Assembly (NCBI GenBank): GCA_041846495.1
Contig: JBGZEX010000076.1
Location: 1-64,000, forward strand
DNA: 64,000 nt
DNA from: JBGZEX01 sp041846495
GTDB taxonomy: Bacteria; Bacteroidota; Bacteroidia; Bacteroidales; Marinifilaceae
Direction of reading: 5' to 3'
In this document: in pieces, positions 1-9,054 of the stretch
How the letters are laid out: the number at the start of each line of letters is the position of its first letter
How positions within the stretch are numbered: the stretch's first letter is position 1
The notes under the pieces: generated by a model
The model's input: the letters and a program-made list of their open reading frames with translations, nothing else
The model's database searches: none
What the model was told of the DNA's origin: nothing
Position numbers and translations under genes: made by a program

Positions 1-303
1 GCCGATATCGGCAGGGTTTCGCAGATTAGATATATAGATGATCATAATTGGGGAGTTATGTATGGTTTGGAAGTGGATGATCCTAATGAGAAAATCATAA
101 AACGGAAGTTTAAGCCTGCTGCGGAATATTTACAGGAAATCGAACGCGCCCGAAGGACCGTTGTCCGTTTGGATACGACCCCTCCCTCCGAAGGGTTTCG
201 TAAATATGTAGAACGGCATCGCCGGTTCCGGGATTCTCTCCGGATGCGTCGTTGGGAGGATTCTCTTCGTAAGGCGGCTCTTCGTAAGAATATGCCGAAC
301 TGA
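1..303 (+). CDS. C-terminal part of a protein of unknown function
   Basis: The frame is open from the left edge and ends in TGA at 301-303, so the last 100 residues of a longer protein are seen. An internal ATG at 58 exists, but the 19 codons before it read well in the same frame and contain no stop, so I treat it as a truncated gene. The visible part is hydrophilic and rich in Arg and Lys, with a helical tail dominated by Arg, Asp and Trp. No signal peptide, membrane segment or known motif is visible. It is followed after 52 bases by the O-antigen-ligase-like gene on the same strand and may share its transcript. I do not recognise the family. Confidence 0.55.
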   Translation, partial: ADIGRVSQIRYIDDHNWGVMYGLEVDDPNEKIIKRKFKPAAEYLQEIERARRTVVRLDTTPPSEGFRKYVERHRRFRDSLRMRRWEDSLRKAALRKNMPN

Positions 304-355
304 TTTGCGGTTCCGGATTTCCGGACCGTGACGACAATGCCGGTAATAAGGAAAA

Positions 356-2089
356 ATGATTAAAATTGTAATGGGAGTTTATATATCGAAGCGGATTAAG
401 AGCATAAATAAAATATTTTTTTCGGACATTTTTCCCGCTTTTATTACCGGGAGTGTATTTTTGTGTTTTCCTGTAGTTTCGTATATATTCGGAGGAAACG
501 ATGGAATATACCCCATTGTTTCCGTTGCCTTGCTGTTTTCAGTTCTTCTGATTCATATCCTGAAACCGGTGAAGAGAATTGTTCGGATTACGCCGACGGA
601 CCTTTGTTTTGGGCTGTATGTGGGATATGGAATTATCCGGATGGGGATGTCGGAAAAAGGAGTCGATCCTTTAATCTTTTGTGAATGGTGGGGGATATGT
701 GCCTTATATCTCGTAGTAAGAGGACTCAGACGTGAAGATAGCGGCATGCTATACGCTTTTCTTATAGCAGGAGGGGTTTTGCAGGGATTTATCGCAATGG
801 GACAATACGTAAATCTCCTGCCGGCATCTCCCGGAGAATTCAAAACGACGGGATGTTTTTTTAATCCGGGTCCTCTCGGCGGTTATCTTGCTTTGTGTTT
901 TGCTCCGTGTTTTGCGATATGGCGGAAAAAAGGCTGTGCCGTGGGAGGCAAAACGGTATTATATCCTTTGTGTCTTGCTGTTCTTTCCGTTTCGATGATA
1001 CTGGCCGATTCCCGGGCAGCTTGGGTGGCTGCGGTATTTTCTTCAGGTCTGTCATTTTCCGGGAAGCGTATTTCGCGGATAGTCATTTCGGTATTATTTG
1101 CTCTTATATTTGCGGGCGGAATCTATCACTACAGGAAAGGTTCGGCCGACATGCGGCTGCTGACATGGAAAGCGAGCCGGTTGATGATAAAGGAAAGGCC
1201 TGTGACGGGACATGGTATCGGCGGTTTTCCGGCCAACTATATGAAATATCAGGCATCTTATCTGGAAAAACATCCGGAAGGAAAGGAAGCGGAATGCGCC
1301 GATAATAATCTTATAGCATTTAATGAATTCATACGATTGATTTGTGAGCAAGGCTTTGTCGGTTTTTTTATTTTCATATTTCTGCTTGTGTTTTCTTTTA
1401 TGGCTCCCGGGAAACCGGAATATGTGACAGGTGCCCGTTTCGGACTGGCGGCATTGGCGACTTTCGCCTGTTTTTCCTATCCCGCTTCGGTCTACTCCCT
1501 TAAATTATGCTTTCCTCTGTTTATCGGAATTTTAGGAAAAGAGGGAAAAATATTGGGGAATATTCGAATGGAGAAAGCGGCTTTCGCCGGCATCGCCACG
1601 GTGATTGGCGCCGGGATTTTTTTTCATATCCGGATTGCCATAATGCATTCCCGCGCTTATGACGCCTTGTACCGGGAGACCTGTATACGGGAAGAAACGG
1701 AGGATTATTCTTTTATGAAGCATGACAAGCATTTTTTATATCTGCAGAGCAATCTGTATGTCCGGTACGGATGCCTTGAAAAAGCCCTTGAAGTGAAAAA
1801 GCGATTGTCGGATATTGCACCTACTTCTTCTCTCTTGTATGATATGGGGATGATTTATTTACGGCTCGACCGCCTCGATTCCGCAACTTTGTGTTTCCGG
1901 GAAGCCGCAGGAATGACACCCAATCATATATTGCCGGTTTACGGTTTATGGTCGGTGGCCCGTATCAGAGGGGATACCGTTAAATGCCGCATATTGAGTG
2001 AGAAAATACTCTCAATGCCGGTTCGGGTGAAGAACAGTGCAGTGTTTAGGGCCCGAAAATCCGTTCGAGAGTATCTTTCCGGAGAATAA
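356..2089 (+). CDS. O-antigen ligase/polymerase-like membrane protein with C-terminal TPR tail
   Basis: Likely an inner-membrane glycan ligase or polymerase of the Wzy_C/O-antigen ligase superfamily, which transfers or polymerises lipid-linked glycans on the periplasmic side. The 577-residue product has many hydrophobic segments over roughly residues 20-420. A hydrophilic loop starting GHGIGGFPANY and continuing to an Asn-Asn-Leu/Glu-Phe stretch matches the usual Wzy_C pattern (GxGxG, then a conserved polar motif before the next helix). The last 130 residues are soluble and contain TPR-like helices (around GMIYLRLDRLDSA). The start at 356 is the first ATG; an ATG five codons later (371) is equally possible. 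A lipoprotein gene follows 26 bases downstream and is probably co-transcribed. Substrate unknown; a capsule or exopolysaccharide role is inference. Confidence 0.7.
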   Translation: MIKIVMGVYISKRIKSINKIFFSDIFPAFITGSVFLCFPVVSYIFGGNDGIYPIVSVALLFSVLLIHILKPVKRIVRITPTDLCFGLYVGYGIIRMGMSEKGVDPLIFCEWWGICALYLVVRGLRREDSGMLYAFLIAGGVLQGFIAMGQYVNLLPASPGEFKTTGCFFNPGPLGGYLALCFAPCFAIWRKKGCAVGGKTVLYPLCLAVLSVSMILADSRAAWVAAVFSSGLSFSGKRISRIVISVLFALIFAGGIYHYRKGSADMRLLTWKASRLMIKERPVTGHGIGGFPANYMKYQASYLEKHPEGKEAECADNNLIAFNEFIRLICEQGFVGFFIFIFLLVFSFMAPGKPEYVTGARFGLAALATFACFSYPASVYSLKLCFPLFIGILGKEGKILGNIRMEKAAFAGIATVIGAGIFFHIRIAIMHSRAYDALYRETCIREETEDYSFMKHDKHFLYLQSNLYVRYGCLEKALEVKKRLSDIAPTSSLLYDMGMIYLRLDRLDSATLCFREAAGMTPNHILPVYGLWSVARIRGDTVKCRILSEKILSMPVRVKNSAVFRARKSVREYLSGE

Positions 2090-2115
2090 AAGTCCATAAA
2101 TAAAAGTTTAAAACC

Positions 2116-3951
2116 ATGAAAACCTGTAAATCCATATGCCGGTATATGATGATTCTTTGTTTTGTCTGTATTTCCTGCACAAAGAATAGTTCCAAACTGG
2201 AAGATGCTTTGAAAGCCGGCGGAAATAACCGTAGCGAACTGGAAGAAGTACTCCGCCACTATTCGAAAGATGATAAAGACAGTCTGAAATTGAAAGCGGC
2301 GATTTTCCTTATAGAAAACATGCCGGGGCATTATACTCTCAGGGGAGATAAAATCGATTCCTGCCGGAATGCAATGGACAGAGATACTACAATCCCCTAT
2401 TATTTAAAGAAATTAGCCGATATCATGCCCGGGCATTTTGAAGATACGAATGTCCGTAAAGAGGAGGATGTGCAACATATAAAGGCCGCCTATCTTGTCC
2501 GCCATATAGATGCCACTTTTGAATTATTCGAACGTTATGGACTGAACGATATAATTCCTTTCGAAGTATTTCTGGAATATATATTACCTTACCGTTTTGC
2601 GTTCGAACGTCCGGACCTCTGGCGGGATTCCGTGGAAGTGCTTTCGACCTGCGAACGGCTTTATGCCATGCCGAATGATTTTAATAAATTAAGAGCGAAT
2701 TTCTATTTGAAGCAGGATAATAAAACAAGACAGAAAATTATTAAAGCTCCATTGATTCACGATATACGTGAGAATTGCAAGAAATCGGCTTTTCGTACGT
2801 TATTCGATTTCCGGCTCCTTGGAATTCCGGCGACGATAGATTTCGTTCCTTTTTTCTCCAATCGCAACGGATATCATTACTGGTGTTCCGATCCGCCTTT
2901 CCTTTACAAAGAATCCGGTATTCAAATTACATCGGGATTCGACAGAAAGACGGCAAGAGTATTCCGTCGGACTTTTTCACGTAATCCTCTGCCTGTTCCT
3001 CATAAAGGCGAGTATATTCCCGAATTTTTTTTAGATCCTTTCGTCCGGGATGTGACGGATTCGTATTATTATACCAAAGATGTGAAAATAGAGACGGATA
3101 CGCCGATTCCGACCTGTTATGCCTATCTTTGCGTATTCAACGATTTGGAATGGAAACCCGTTATCATCGGGAAAACCCGTGACAAAACGGCCGTATTCGA
3201 AAATGTAGTCAAAAATACCGTATATCTTCCCGTTTATTACAGAGAAGGTAAAATGACCGCACTCCATTTGCCTTTTATACTGAATACTAAAGGAGAACTT
3301 CAGTATTTATCTCCCGATTCCGATACTCCAGCGACCATGCGTTTGGAGAGGAAAAATCCGGATTTGCTGGGGATGCTGGCCGTATATCACAGAATGTTGA
3401 AAGGCTTGGTGGTGGAGGCTTCCGAAAGAGAGGATTTTTTGTATGCGGATACGGTATTCGTTTTGGATGAATCGAAATCGCCCTATTATGAAGCTTCCAA
3501 TCTTTATCCGTCGAAGACCTATAAATGGTATCGTATGGGAGGAAATAAGCGATTGAATATTGCGGAGCTTTATTTTACCGATGATAAAGGAAACTTTATT
3601 AAGGGAGAAACGAATTCTGCCGGAGACAAAGCGACGGATGGAAACCCGTTGACGTATGTATCGTTGTTTACAAACCCTTTGGTGATTCCTTTCGATGAAC
3701 CGGTATGTATAAATAAATTTATCTGTTTGCCGCGGAATGACGGAAATGGAATATATCCCGGGAATACTTACGAGTTGTTTTATTTCGACACGGAGGAAGG
3801 ATGGACATCCGCGGGAATACGGGATTCCGGATATTTTAATCTCGTTTACGAAAGAATTCCCTCCGGTGCTTTGTACTGGTTGCGCAATTTGTCGGAAGGC
3901 GTGGAAGAACGGATATTTACTTATAAAGACGGGACGGTTACGTTTTGGTAA
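2116..3951 (+). CDS. lipoprotein with transglutaminase-like core
   Basis: The 611-residue protein starts with a lipoprotein signal ending at Cys21 (CFVCISC). The middle contains a transglutaminase-like core: Cys221 followed by a helix, then GIPATIDFVPF and His254 in an NGYHYW context, the usual Cys...His spacing of that superfamily. The C-terminal 150 residues look like a beta-sandwich of the discoidin type. Proteins with this layout are common in Bacteroidales, but I know of no proven function. It could cleave or cross-link peptide bonds at the cell surface. It sits 26 bases after the O-antigen-ligase-like gene, suggesting a linked envelope role. The stop at 3951 lies 58 bases before the hemW start. 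Confidence 0.65.
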   Translation: MKTCKSICRYMMILCFVCISCTKNSSKLEDALKAGGNNRSELEEVLRHYSKDDKDSLKLKAAIFLIENMPGHYTLRGDKIDSCRNAMDRDTTIPYYLKKLADIMPGHFEDTNVRKEEDVQHIKAAYLVRHIDATFELFERYGLNDIIPFEVFLEYILPYRFAFERPDLWRDSVEVLSTCERLYAMPNDFNKLRANFYLKQDNKTRQKIIKAPLIHDIRENCKKSAFRTLFDFRLLGIPATIDFVPFFSNRNGYHYWCSDPPFLYKESGIQITSGFDRKTARVFRRTFSRNPLPVPHKGEYIPEFFLDPFVRDVTDSYYYTKDVKIETDTPIPTCYAYLCVFNDLEWKPVIIGKTRDKTAVFENVVKNTVYLPVYYREGKMTALHLPFILNTKGELQYLSPDSDTPATMRLERKNPDLLGMLAVYHRMLKGLVVEASEREDFLYADTVFVLDESKSPYYEASNLYPSKTYKWYRMGGNKRLNIAELYFTDDKGNFIKGETNSAGDKATDGNPLTYVSLFTNPLVIPFDEPVCINKFICLPRNDGNGIYPGNTYELFYFDTEEGWTSAGIRDSGYFNLVYERIPSGALYWLRNLSEGVEERIFTYKDGTVTFW

Positions 3952-4009
3952 GTCCGGTTTCCCGCATATGAGGTTTTCCGGTACCGTTTCTTTTTTGCAA
4001 ATTTGCGGA

Positions 4010-5128
4010 ATGGGAATTTATGTTCACGTTCCTTTTTGCAGGAGCAAATGCCATTATTGCGGTTTTTATTCCGTAGCTTCTTTCCGTTACAGGGAGGAGT
4101 GGGTGAATGCGGTTTGCCGGGAGGCCCGGTTGCGGAAGGATTATGCGGGGAGGGAAGCGGCGGCTTCGCTTTATTTCGGGGGAGGTACGCCTTCCGTTTT
4201 GTCGCTTGAGGAAATAAAAACGGTTAAGGATTGCCTGGCGGAAGTTTTCCGATTCCTGCCGGAGGCGGAGAATACGATAGAAGTGAATCCGGACGATGTC
4301 GATTCCGGTAAGGCCGAGGGATGGAGGGCATTGGGATTTAACAGGGTGAGTGTAGGGATACAGTCGTTTTCGACTGCCGTGTTGAAAGGTATCGGGCGGA
4401 AACATGGTCCCGAAACGGCGGTGAAAGCCGTGGAAATCCTTTATCGTTCCGGTTTCCGGAATATAAGCGCCGATCTGATGATAGGACTTCCCGGGCAGGG
4501 GCTCGAGGATGTGCTCGAAGATGTGCGCATGATTTCCGCTCTTCCTCTGACCCACGTATCGGTATATATGCTGGGATTGGACGAAGGTTCGGTATTTTAT
4601 AAGAAGTACGGGAAAGGAATGCTCGAATTGCCGGAGGAAGAGACGGTGGTGGAGGAATATATCGGGATATGCGACAACTTGGAAGCCTTGGGATTCGAAC
4701 ATTACGAAATCTCGAATTTTGCGAAGCCCGGTATGTATTCCCGGCATAATACGGCTTATTGGGAGGGGCGGAATTATGTGGGGTTGGGACCCGGCGCCCA
4801 TTCTTACGACGGAAATTCCCGGCAGTGGAATACGGCCGATATACGGAAATATACGGAAGGGGTGGAAAGAGGATACGGGTTTTATGAAAAAGAGATACTC
4901 GGTCCGGAAAACCGGTTCAACGAATATGTGATGACGCGTTTACGACAGGCTAAAGGTATGGAGGCGGCGGAAGCGGAGCTCCTGTTTCCGGATGCCTTTG
5001 CCGGATTGAAAAGACAGGTGGATGCCTATGTGCGGAGCGGACATATGAAAGCGGATAAGGGGCGTATGGCGATGACCCGCAAAGGCTGGTTGATTTCGGA
5101 CGATATCTTCGCTTCGCTTTTCATATGA
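4010..5128 (+). CDS. hemW: radical SAM protein HemW (heme chaperone)
   Basis: Member of the HemN/HemW radical SAM family. HemW is thought to bind and deliver heme and lacks the coproporphyrinogen dehydrogenase function of HemN. Length from this start is 372 residues, normal for HemW. The N-terminus MGIYVHVPFCRSKCHYCGF carries the CX3CX2C cluster motif (Cys10, Cys14, Cys17) without the extra Cys that marks HemN. The frame stays open upstream into the previous gene, but 4010 gives the classical HemW start. An ATG at 3968 in frame is the alternative. GGGTP and the NPDD stretch typical of the family follow. The product is cytosolic. The sequence CAAATTTGC lies only five bases before the ATG, so a promoter there would give an almost leaderless mRNA. 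Confidence 0.9.
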   Translation: MGIYVHVPFCRSKCHYCGFYSVASFRYREEWVNAVCREARLRKDYAGREAAASLYFGGGTPSVLSLEEIKTVKDCLAEVFRFLPEAENTIEVNPDDVDSGKAEGWRALGFNRVSVGIQSFSTAVLKGIGRKHGPETAVKAVEILYRSGFRNISADLMIGLPGQGLEDVLEDVRMISALPLTHVSVYMLGLDEGSVFYKKYGKGMLELPEEETVVEEYIGICDNLEALGFEHYEISNFAKPGMYSRHNTAYWEGRNYVGLGPGAHSYDGNSRQWNTADIRKYTEGVERGYGFYEKEILGPENRFNEYVMTRLRQAKGMEAAEAELLFPDAFAGLKRQVDAYVRSGHMKADKGRMAMTRKGWLISDDIFASLFI

Positions 5129-5511
5129 AATGCCGGAATCTTTTTAAAGCGGATTTATTCGGATACGTCGGAGTTTTTATGCATACGGGTTTCGTTTGTC
5201 ATCCGGCATGTTCCGTTTTGAACGCAAACGCCGTTTTCTTGGGGATATTTTGTCGGATGAGTTTAGGCATTCCCGACCGGAATATGCCGTCGGGCGATGT
5301 GTCGTCCGAATCCGATAATGCTAAGACTTTGTCTATGCGGTTTTGATGTAATGCAGTCCCGAAATGCATTTGCAATCGGAATCTGCGGAAAGGTTTATTT
5401 TTGTGTTGAGGAGAAATAATAATAGGCTAATTGTTGATAATTAAGAGGTGAACGTTTATTTTTGCAAAAAAATACGGATGTCGTATTGCATCCGGAAACA
5501 GGATTAGGAAT
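5129..5511 (+). other. intergenic region upstream of asnS
   Basis: This 383-base gap holds an open frame of 73 codons (from 5125) that overlaps the hemW stop; it has no recognisable features and I do not accept it as a gene. The distal part is A+T-rich and contains two copies of a tttatttttg motif (about 5394-5403 and 5455-5464) that fit Bacteroidota -7 elements, so asnS may have two promoters. No clear terminator hairpin for hemW was found. Confidence 0.5.
5434..5464 (+). promoter_or_regulatory. predicted asnS promoter
   Basis: TTG at 5434-5436 and TATTTTTG at 5457-5464 are separated by 20 bases, matching the Bacteroidota TTG/TAnnTTTG consensus. This would give a leader of about 40 bases before the asnS ATG at 5512. 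A second possible element is TTTG at 5369-5372 with TATTTTTG at 5396-5403. Confidence 0.6.
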
Positions 5512-6957
5512 ATGGAAAAAGAAAAATTATCGGTGAAAAATTTATTGGAGTCGGGAGATTTCGACAGGGAAGTTTCCGTAAAGGGTTGGGTAAAGACCAA
5601 AAGAGGCAACAAGCAGGTGGTTTTTATCGCATTGAATGACGGCTCTACGATTCATAACATACAGATAGTGGCAGCTCCGGATAAATTTCCGGAGGAGTTG
5701 ATGAAAAAGGTGACGACGGGGGCAGCCATAGCCGTAAAGGGGACGTTGGTTGCCAGTTCGGGAAGCGGGCAAGCCAGTGAAATACAGGCTTCCGGCATAG
5801 AGGTATTGGGTGAGGCGGATCCGGATAAGTTCCCCATACAGCCTAAAAAACACAGTTTGGAGTTTTTAAGGGAAGTGGCTCATCTGCGCTTTCGTACCAA
5901 TATATTCGGGGCGATTTTCCGCATCCGTCATGCAATGGCCTTTGCCATACACCGGTATTTCAACGATCACGGTTTCGTATATCTCCATACTCCTCTTATT
6001 ACGGCTTCGGATGCCGAAGGCGCCGGGGAGATGTTCCGGGTGACTACCCTCGATATGGAGAATCCTCCGAGAGACGAGGACGGGAAAGTCGATTTCCGTC
6101 AGGATTTTTTCGGGAAATCCACTAATCTTACGGTGAGCGGACAGTTGGAGGGGGAATTGGGAGCTATGGCTTTGGGAAAGATTTATACTTTCGGACCGAC
6201 GTTCCGGGCGGAAAACTCCAATACGACACGTCATTTGGCCGAGTTTTGGATGATAGAGCCGGAAATGGCTTTTTACGATATCCGGGACGATATGGATTTG
6301 GCCGAAGATTTTTTGAAATACCTTATCCGCTACGCTTTGGAGAATTGCATGGACGATTTGACCTTTCTCAGTAAACGTCTCCGGGAAGAGGAGAAAGACA
6401 AAAAGGCCGAAGAGCGTTCCATGGAATTAATAGAGAAATTGAAGTTCGTATTGGAACACGATTTTGCAAGGATTACCTATACGGAGGCTGTGGATATTCT
6501 CAAGAATTCCAAACCGAATAAGAACGGGAAATTCCAATATCCCGTGGATAAATGGGGCGTGGACCTCCAAAGCGAACATGAGCGTTATTTGGTGGAGAAA
6601 CATTATAAACGTCCCGTGATTATTACCGGATACCCCAAGGAGATAAAGGCTTTTTATATGAAACAAAATCCCGATGGGAAAACGGTAGCAGCCATGGATG
6701 TGCTTTTCCCGCAGATAGGAGAAATTATCGGAGGCTCCCAAAGGGAAGAAAATCTGGAAAAACTTGTGAAACGGATGGAGGAGACGGGGGTTCCCGTGGA
6801 ATCCATGGATTGGTATCTGGATACCCGCCGTTTCGGTTCGGCCGTACACAGCGGCTTCGGCCTCGGTTTCGAACGGCTTTTGCTCTTTGTGACCGGTATG
6901 GGAAATATAAGGGACGTAATACCCTTTCCTCGCACGCCTAAAAATGCGGAATTTTAA
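5512..6957 (+). CDS. asnS: asparagine--tRNA ligase
   Basis: Charges tRNA-Asn with asparagine in the cytosol, using ATP. The 481-residue protein has an N-terminal OB-fold anticodon-binding domain (residues about 15-110, VSVKGWVKTKRG) and a class II catalytic core. Motif 2 is seen as FRAENSNTTRHLAEFWMIEP and motif 3 as GFGLGFERLLLF followed by RDVIPFPRTP. The Asn-type ending and the length fit AsnRS rather than AspRS, which has an extra GAD domain. The start follows a predicted promoter. rpoN begins 8 bases after the stop, so the two may be co-transcribed. Confidence 0.95.
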   Translation: MEKEKLSVKNLLESGDFDREVSVKGWVKTKRGNKQVVFIALNDGSTIHNIQIVAAPDKFPEELMKKVTTGAAIAVKGTLVASSGSGQASEIQASGIEVLGEADPDKFPIQPKKHSLEFLREVAHLRFRTNIFGAIFRIRHAMAFAIHRYFNDHGFVYLHTPLITASDAEGAGEMFRVTTLDMENPPRDEDGKVDFRQDFFGKSTNLTVSGQLEGELGAMALGKIYTFGPTFRAENSNTTRHLAEFWMIEPEMAFYDIRDDMDLAEDFLKYLIRYALENCMDDLTFLSKRLREEEKDKKAEERSMELIEKLKFVLEHDFARITYTEAVDILKNSKPNKNGKFQYPVDKWGVDLQSEHERYLVEKHYKRPVIITGYPKEIKAFYMKQNPDGKTVAAMDVLFPQIGEIIGGSQREENLEKLVKRMEETGVPVESMDWYLDTRRFGSAVHSGFGLGFERLLLFVTGMGNIRDVIPFPRTPKNAEF

Positions 6958-6965
6958 GAGTCCCT

Positions 6966-8429
6966 ATGCTTAAGCAGAACATACAACAAAAATTGGGACT
7001 GAAGATAAATCCTCTTCAGATACAATTGATAAAGTTGCTTGAGCTGCCGACCGTACAAATGGAGCAACGCGTAAAAGAGGCATTGGAAGAAAACCCTTTG
7101 CTGGAGGAGGGAGAGGAGGTCGAGTCCGAGGAACGGCAATCTCCGGAAGATTCCTACGAAGAAGAGGAAAACGATAAGGATACGGATGAGTTTTCTCTCG
7201 AGGATTATATGTCCGACGACGAAATACCCGAATACAGACTTACGGCATCCAATAGTTCGAAAGACGATGAAGGGAGAGGTTATGTCATATCGCAGAGTCG
7301 AAGTTTCCGGGAGAGCCTTATCGCCCAGTTGGGGATTCATGATTTGGATGAAACTCAGCAACGTATAGCGGAGTATGTTATCGGCAATATAGACGATGAC
7401 GGTTATTTGCGTCGGGATGCGGAGCAAATTGCAGACGATCTTGCTTTTTCGCTCGGACTTACCGTTTCCGAATCCGAAGTGGAGGATTCCGTGAAACTCG
7501 TACAGGGATTCGAACCTCCGGGAATAGGTGCCCGGAATTTACGGGAATGTCTTTTATTGCAGTTGAACAGGAAATCGGCCGGAGGAGGGAATCCCGCAGT
7601 TTACGATGCCCGAAGGATATTGGATGAATGTTTCGAGCAATTTGCACGTAAACATTATGAGAAAATCGAGAAGAAATTACGATTGACGGAAGAAGAACTT
7701 AAAGCCGCAATAGATGAGATACTTAAATTGAATCCCAAACCGGGAGGAACGGATATAAACGGAATGCAATACGGCGAAGCCGAGAAAATCATTCCCGATT
7801 TCAATTTGGATATAGTGGACGGAGAATTGCAACTTACTCTTAATTCGGGGAATATCCCCAATCTGAGGATTAATAAATCCTATTTGAATATGTTGGAAAA
7901 ATATCGGGATAAGGAGGGCTCTAAAGAGAAACGGGATGTGATTTCCTTTGTCAAATATAAGTTGAATGCGGCGAAGTCGTTTATCGATGCCGTAGAACAG
8001 CGGAATAATACTTTGATGTTGACGATGACGGCCATTGTCCAATATCAAAAGGATTTTTTTACCACGGGCAATGATAATTATTTGAAACCGATGATACTTA
8101 AAGATATATCCGATGTCACCGGTTTGGATGTATCCACAGTCTCCCGGGTTTCGAATTCGAAATACGTGCAAACATGGTTCGGTATTTATTCTCTTAAGGA
8201 TTTTTTTACCGGAAGCATTAAAATGTCGGGAGGAAAAGAGGTCAGTACCGGAAAATTGCGTAACGAATTGAAGAGTATCGTAGATAAGGAGGACAAACAG
8301 AATCCTTATACGGACGATCAATTGGTGGATATGATGAAGAAAATGGGCTATAAGATTGCTCGGAGGACGGTAGTGAAATATCGCAATATGTTGGGTATTC
8401 CGGTAGCGAGATTGAGAAAAGAGTTATAA
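6966..8429 (+). CDS. rpoN: RNA polymerase sigma-54 factor
   Basis: Alternative sigma factor that directs RNA polymerase to -24/-12 promoters and needs AAA+ activators. The 487-residue protein shows all three regions: an N-terminal Leu/Gln-rich region I (QQKLGLKINPLQIQLIKLL), a strongly acidic region II (about residues 42-90), and the core-binding and DNA-binding region III. The RpoN box ARRTVVKYR is present at about residues 465-473, close to the C-terminus as expected. The gene follows asnS by 8 bases and precedes a PAP2-like membrane protein by 10, suggesting one transcript. No sigma-54 activator gene was recognised in the window. Confidence 0.96.
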   Translation: MLKQNIQQKLGLKINPLQIQLIKLLELPTVQMEQRVKEALEENPLLEEGEEVESEERQSPEDSYEEEENDKDTDEFSLEDYMSDDEIPEYRLTASNSSKDDEGRGYVISQSRSFRESLIAQLGIHDLDETQQRIAEYVIGNIDDDGYLRRDAEQIADDLAFSLGLTVSESEVEDSVKLVQGFEPPGIGARNLRECLLLQLNRKSAGGGNPAVYDARRILDECFEQFARKHYEKIEKKLRLTEEELKAAIDEILKLNPKPGGTDINGMQYGEAEKIIPDFNLDIVDGELQLTLNSGNIPNLRINKSYLNMLEKYRDKEGSKEKRDVISFVKYKLNAAKSFIDAVEQRNNTLMLTMTAIVQYQKDFFTTGNDNYLKPMILKDISDVTGLDVSTVSRVSNSKYVQTWFGIYSLKDFFTGSIKMSGGKEVSTGKLRNELKSIVDKEDKQNPYTDDQLVDMMKKMGYKIARRTVVKYRNMLGIPVARLRKEL

Positions 8430-8439
8430 ATTACGAATA

Positions 8440-9054
8440 ATGGAAAAAGCAGTTAGAATTATTTCAAAAGGGATATCCGTTGTTTTTCATCCTTTGCTTA
8501 TACCGCTTTATATCATATGGGTGATATTTTTTTCACCTTCTTCTCCTTTTATAACGACACCTTCGATTATAAAAAATTACATATTGGTGCTTACCTTGAT
8601 TTTTTTAATATTTTTACCCCTCGTTTCGATTATGGGTTTTAAATATGCAGGTCTCATAGGAGATGTGAAATTAGATATGCGGGAGGATAGGATATACCCG
8701 ATAATGGCAGGCGTATTTTTTGTTTTCGTTGCATTATTTCTTTCCAAGAATATGGCCCATGTTCAAATTATAAGATTGATGTATCTCTCTTTTATCGTAC
8801 TTTTATCTTTGGGCTCTTTGATCACCTTGTTTTGGAAAATAAGTTTTCATGCGGGAGGGATGGGAATTCTATGCGGCTATATTCTTTTTCTTTCTTATCG
8901 TTATCATTGCGATTTCCGGTCGATATATATTACTTTTCTTTTTGCCGCCGGATTGGTCGGAGCTTCCCGCTTATATCTCGGGAAGCATAGTCTTGCTCAG
9001 GTGGGATGCGGTTTTCTATTGGGACATGTAATTCTGTTGCTTTTATTATTTTAG
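8440..9054 (+). CDS. PAP2-like integral membrane protein, degenerate active site
   Basis: A 204-residue protein with about six hydrophobic helices and very few polar loops. The C-terminal half resembles the PAP2 lipid phosphatase superfamily: KISFHAGG in place of the PSGH motif, and SRLYLGKHSLAQV in place of SRxxxxxHxxxD. The first His and the SR/His pair are kept, but the last Asp is replaced, so catalysis may be altered or lost. Such proteins in Bacteroidota are often annotated only as PAP2 family. A role in polyprenyl or phospholipid phosphate turnover is inference. It is the third gene after asnS-rpoN, and its 3' end overlaps the converging lipoprotein gene by 9 bases. Confidence 0.65.
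   Translation: MEKAVRIISKGISVVFHPLLIPLYIIWVIFFSPSSPFITTPSIIKNYILVLTLIFLIFLPLVSIMGFKYAGLIGDVKLDMREDRIYPIMAGVFFVFVALFLSKNMAHVQIIRLMYLSFIVLLSLGSLITLFWKISFHAGGMGILCGYILFLSYRYHCDFRSIYITFLFAAGLVGASRLYLGKHSLAQVGCGFLLGHVILLLLLF

Noticed and set aside
5125..5346. 73-codon frame overlapping the hemW stop by 4 bases
   Set aside because: The ATGA overlap is attractive, but the product has no signal, domain or family likeness. The region also runs into the asnS promoter area.
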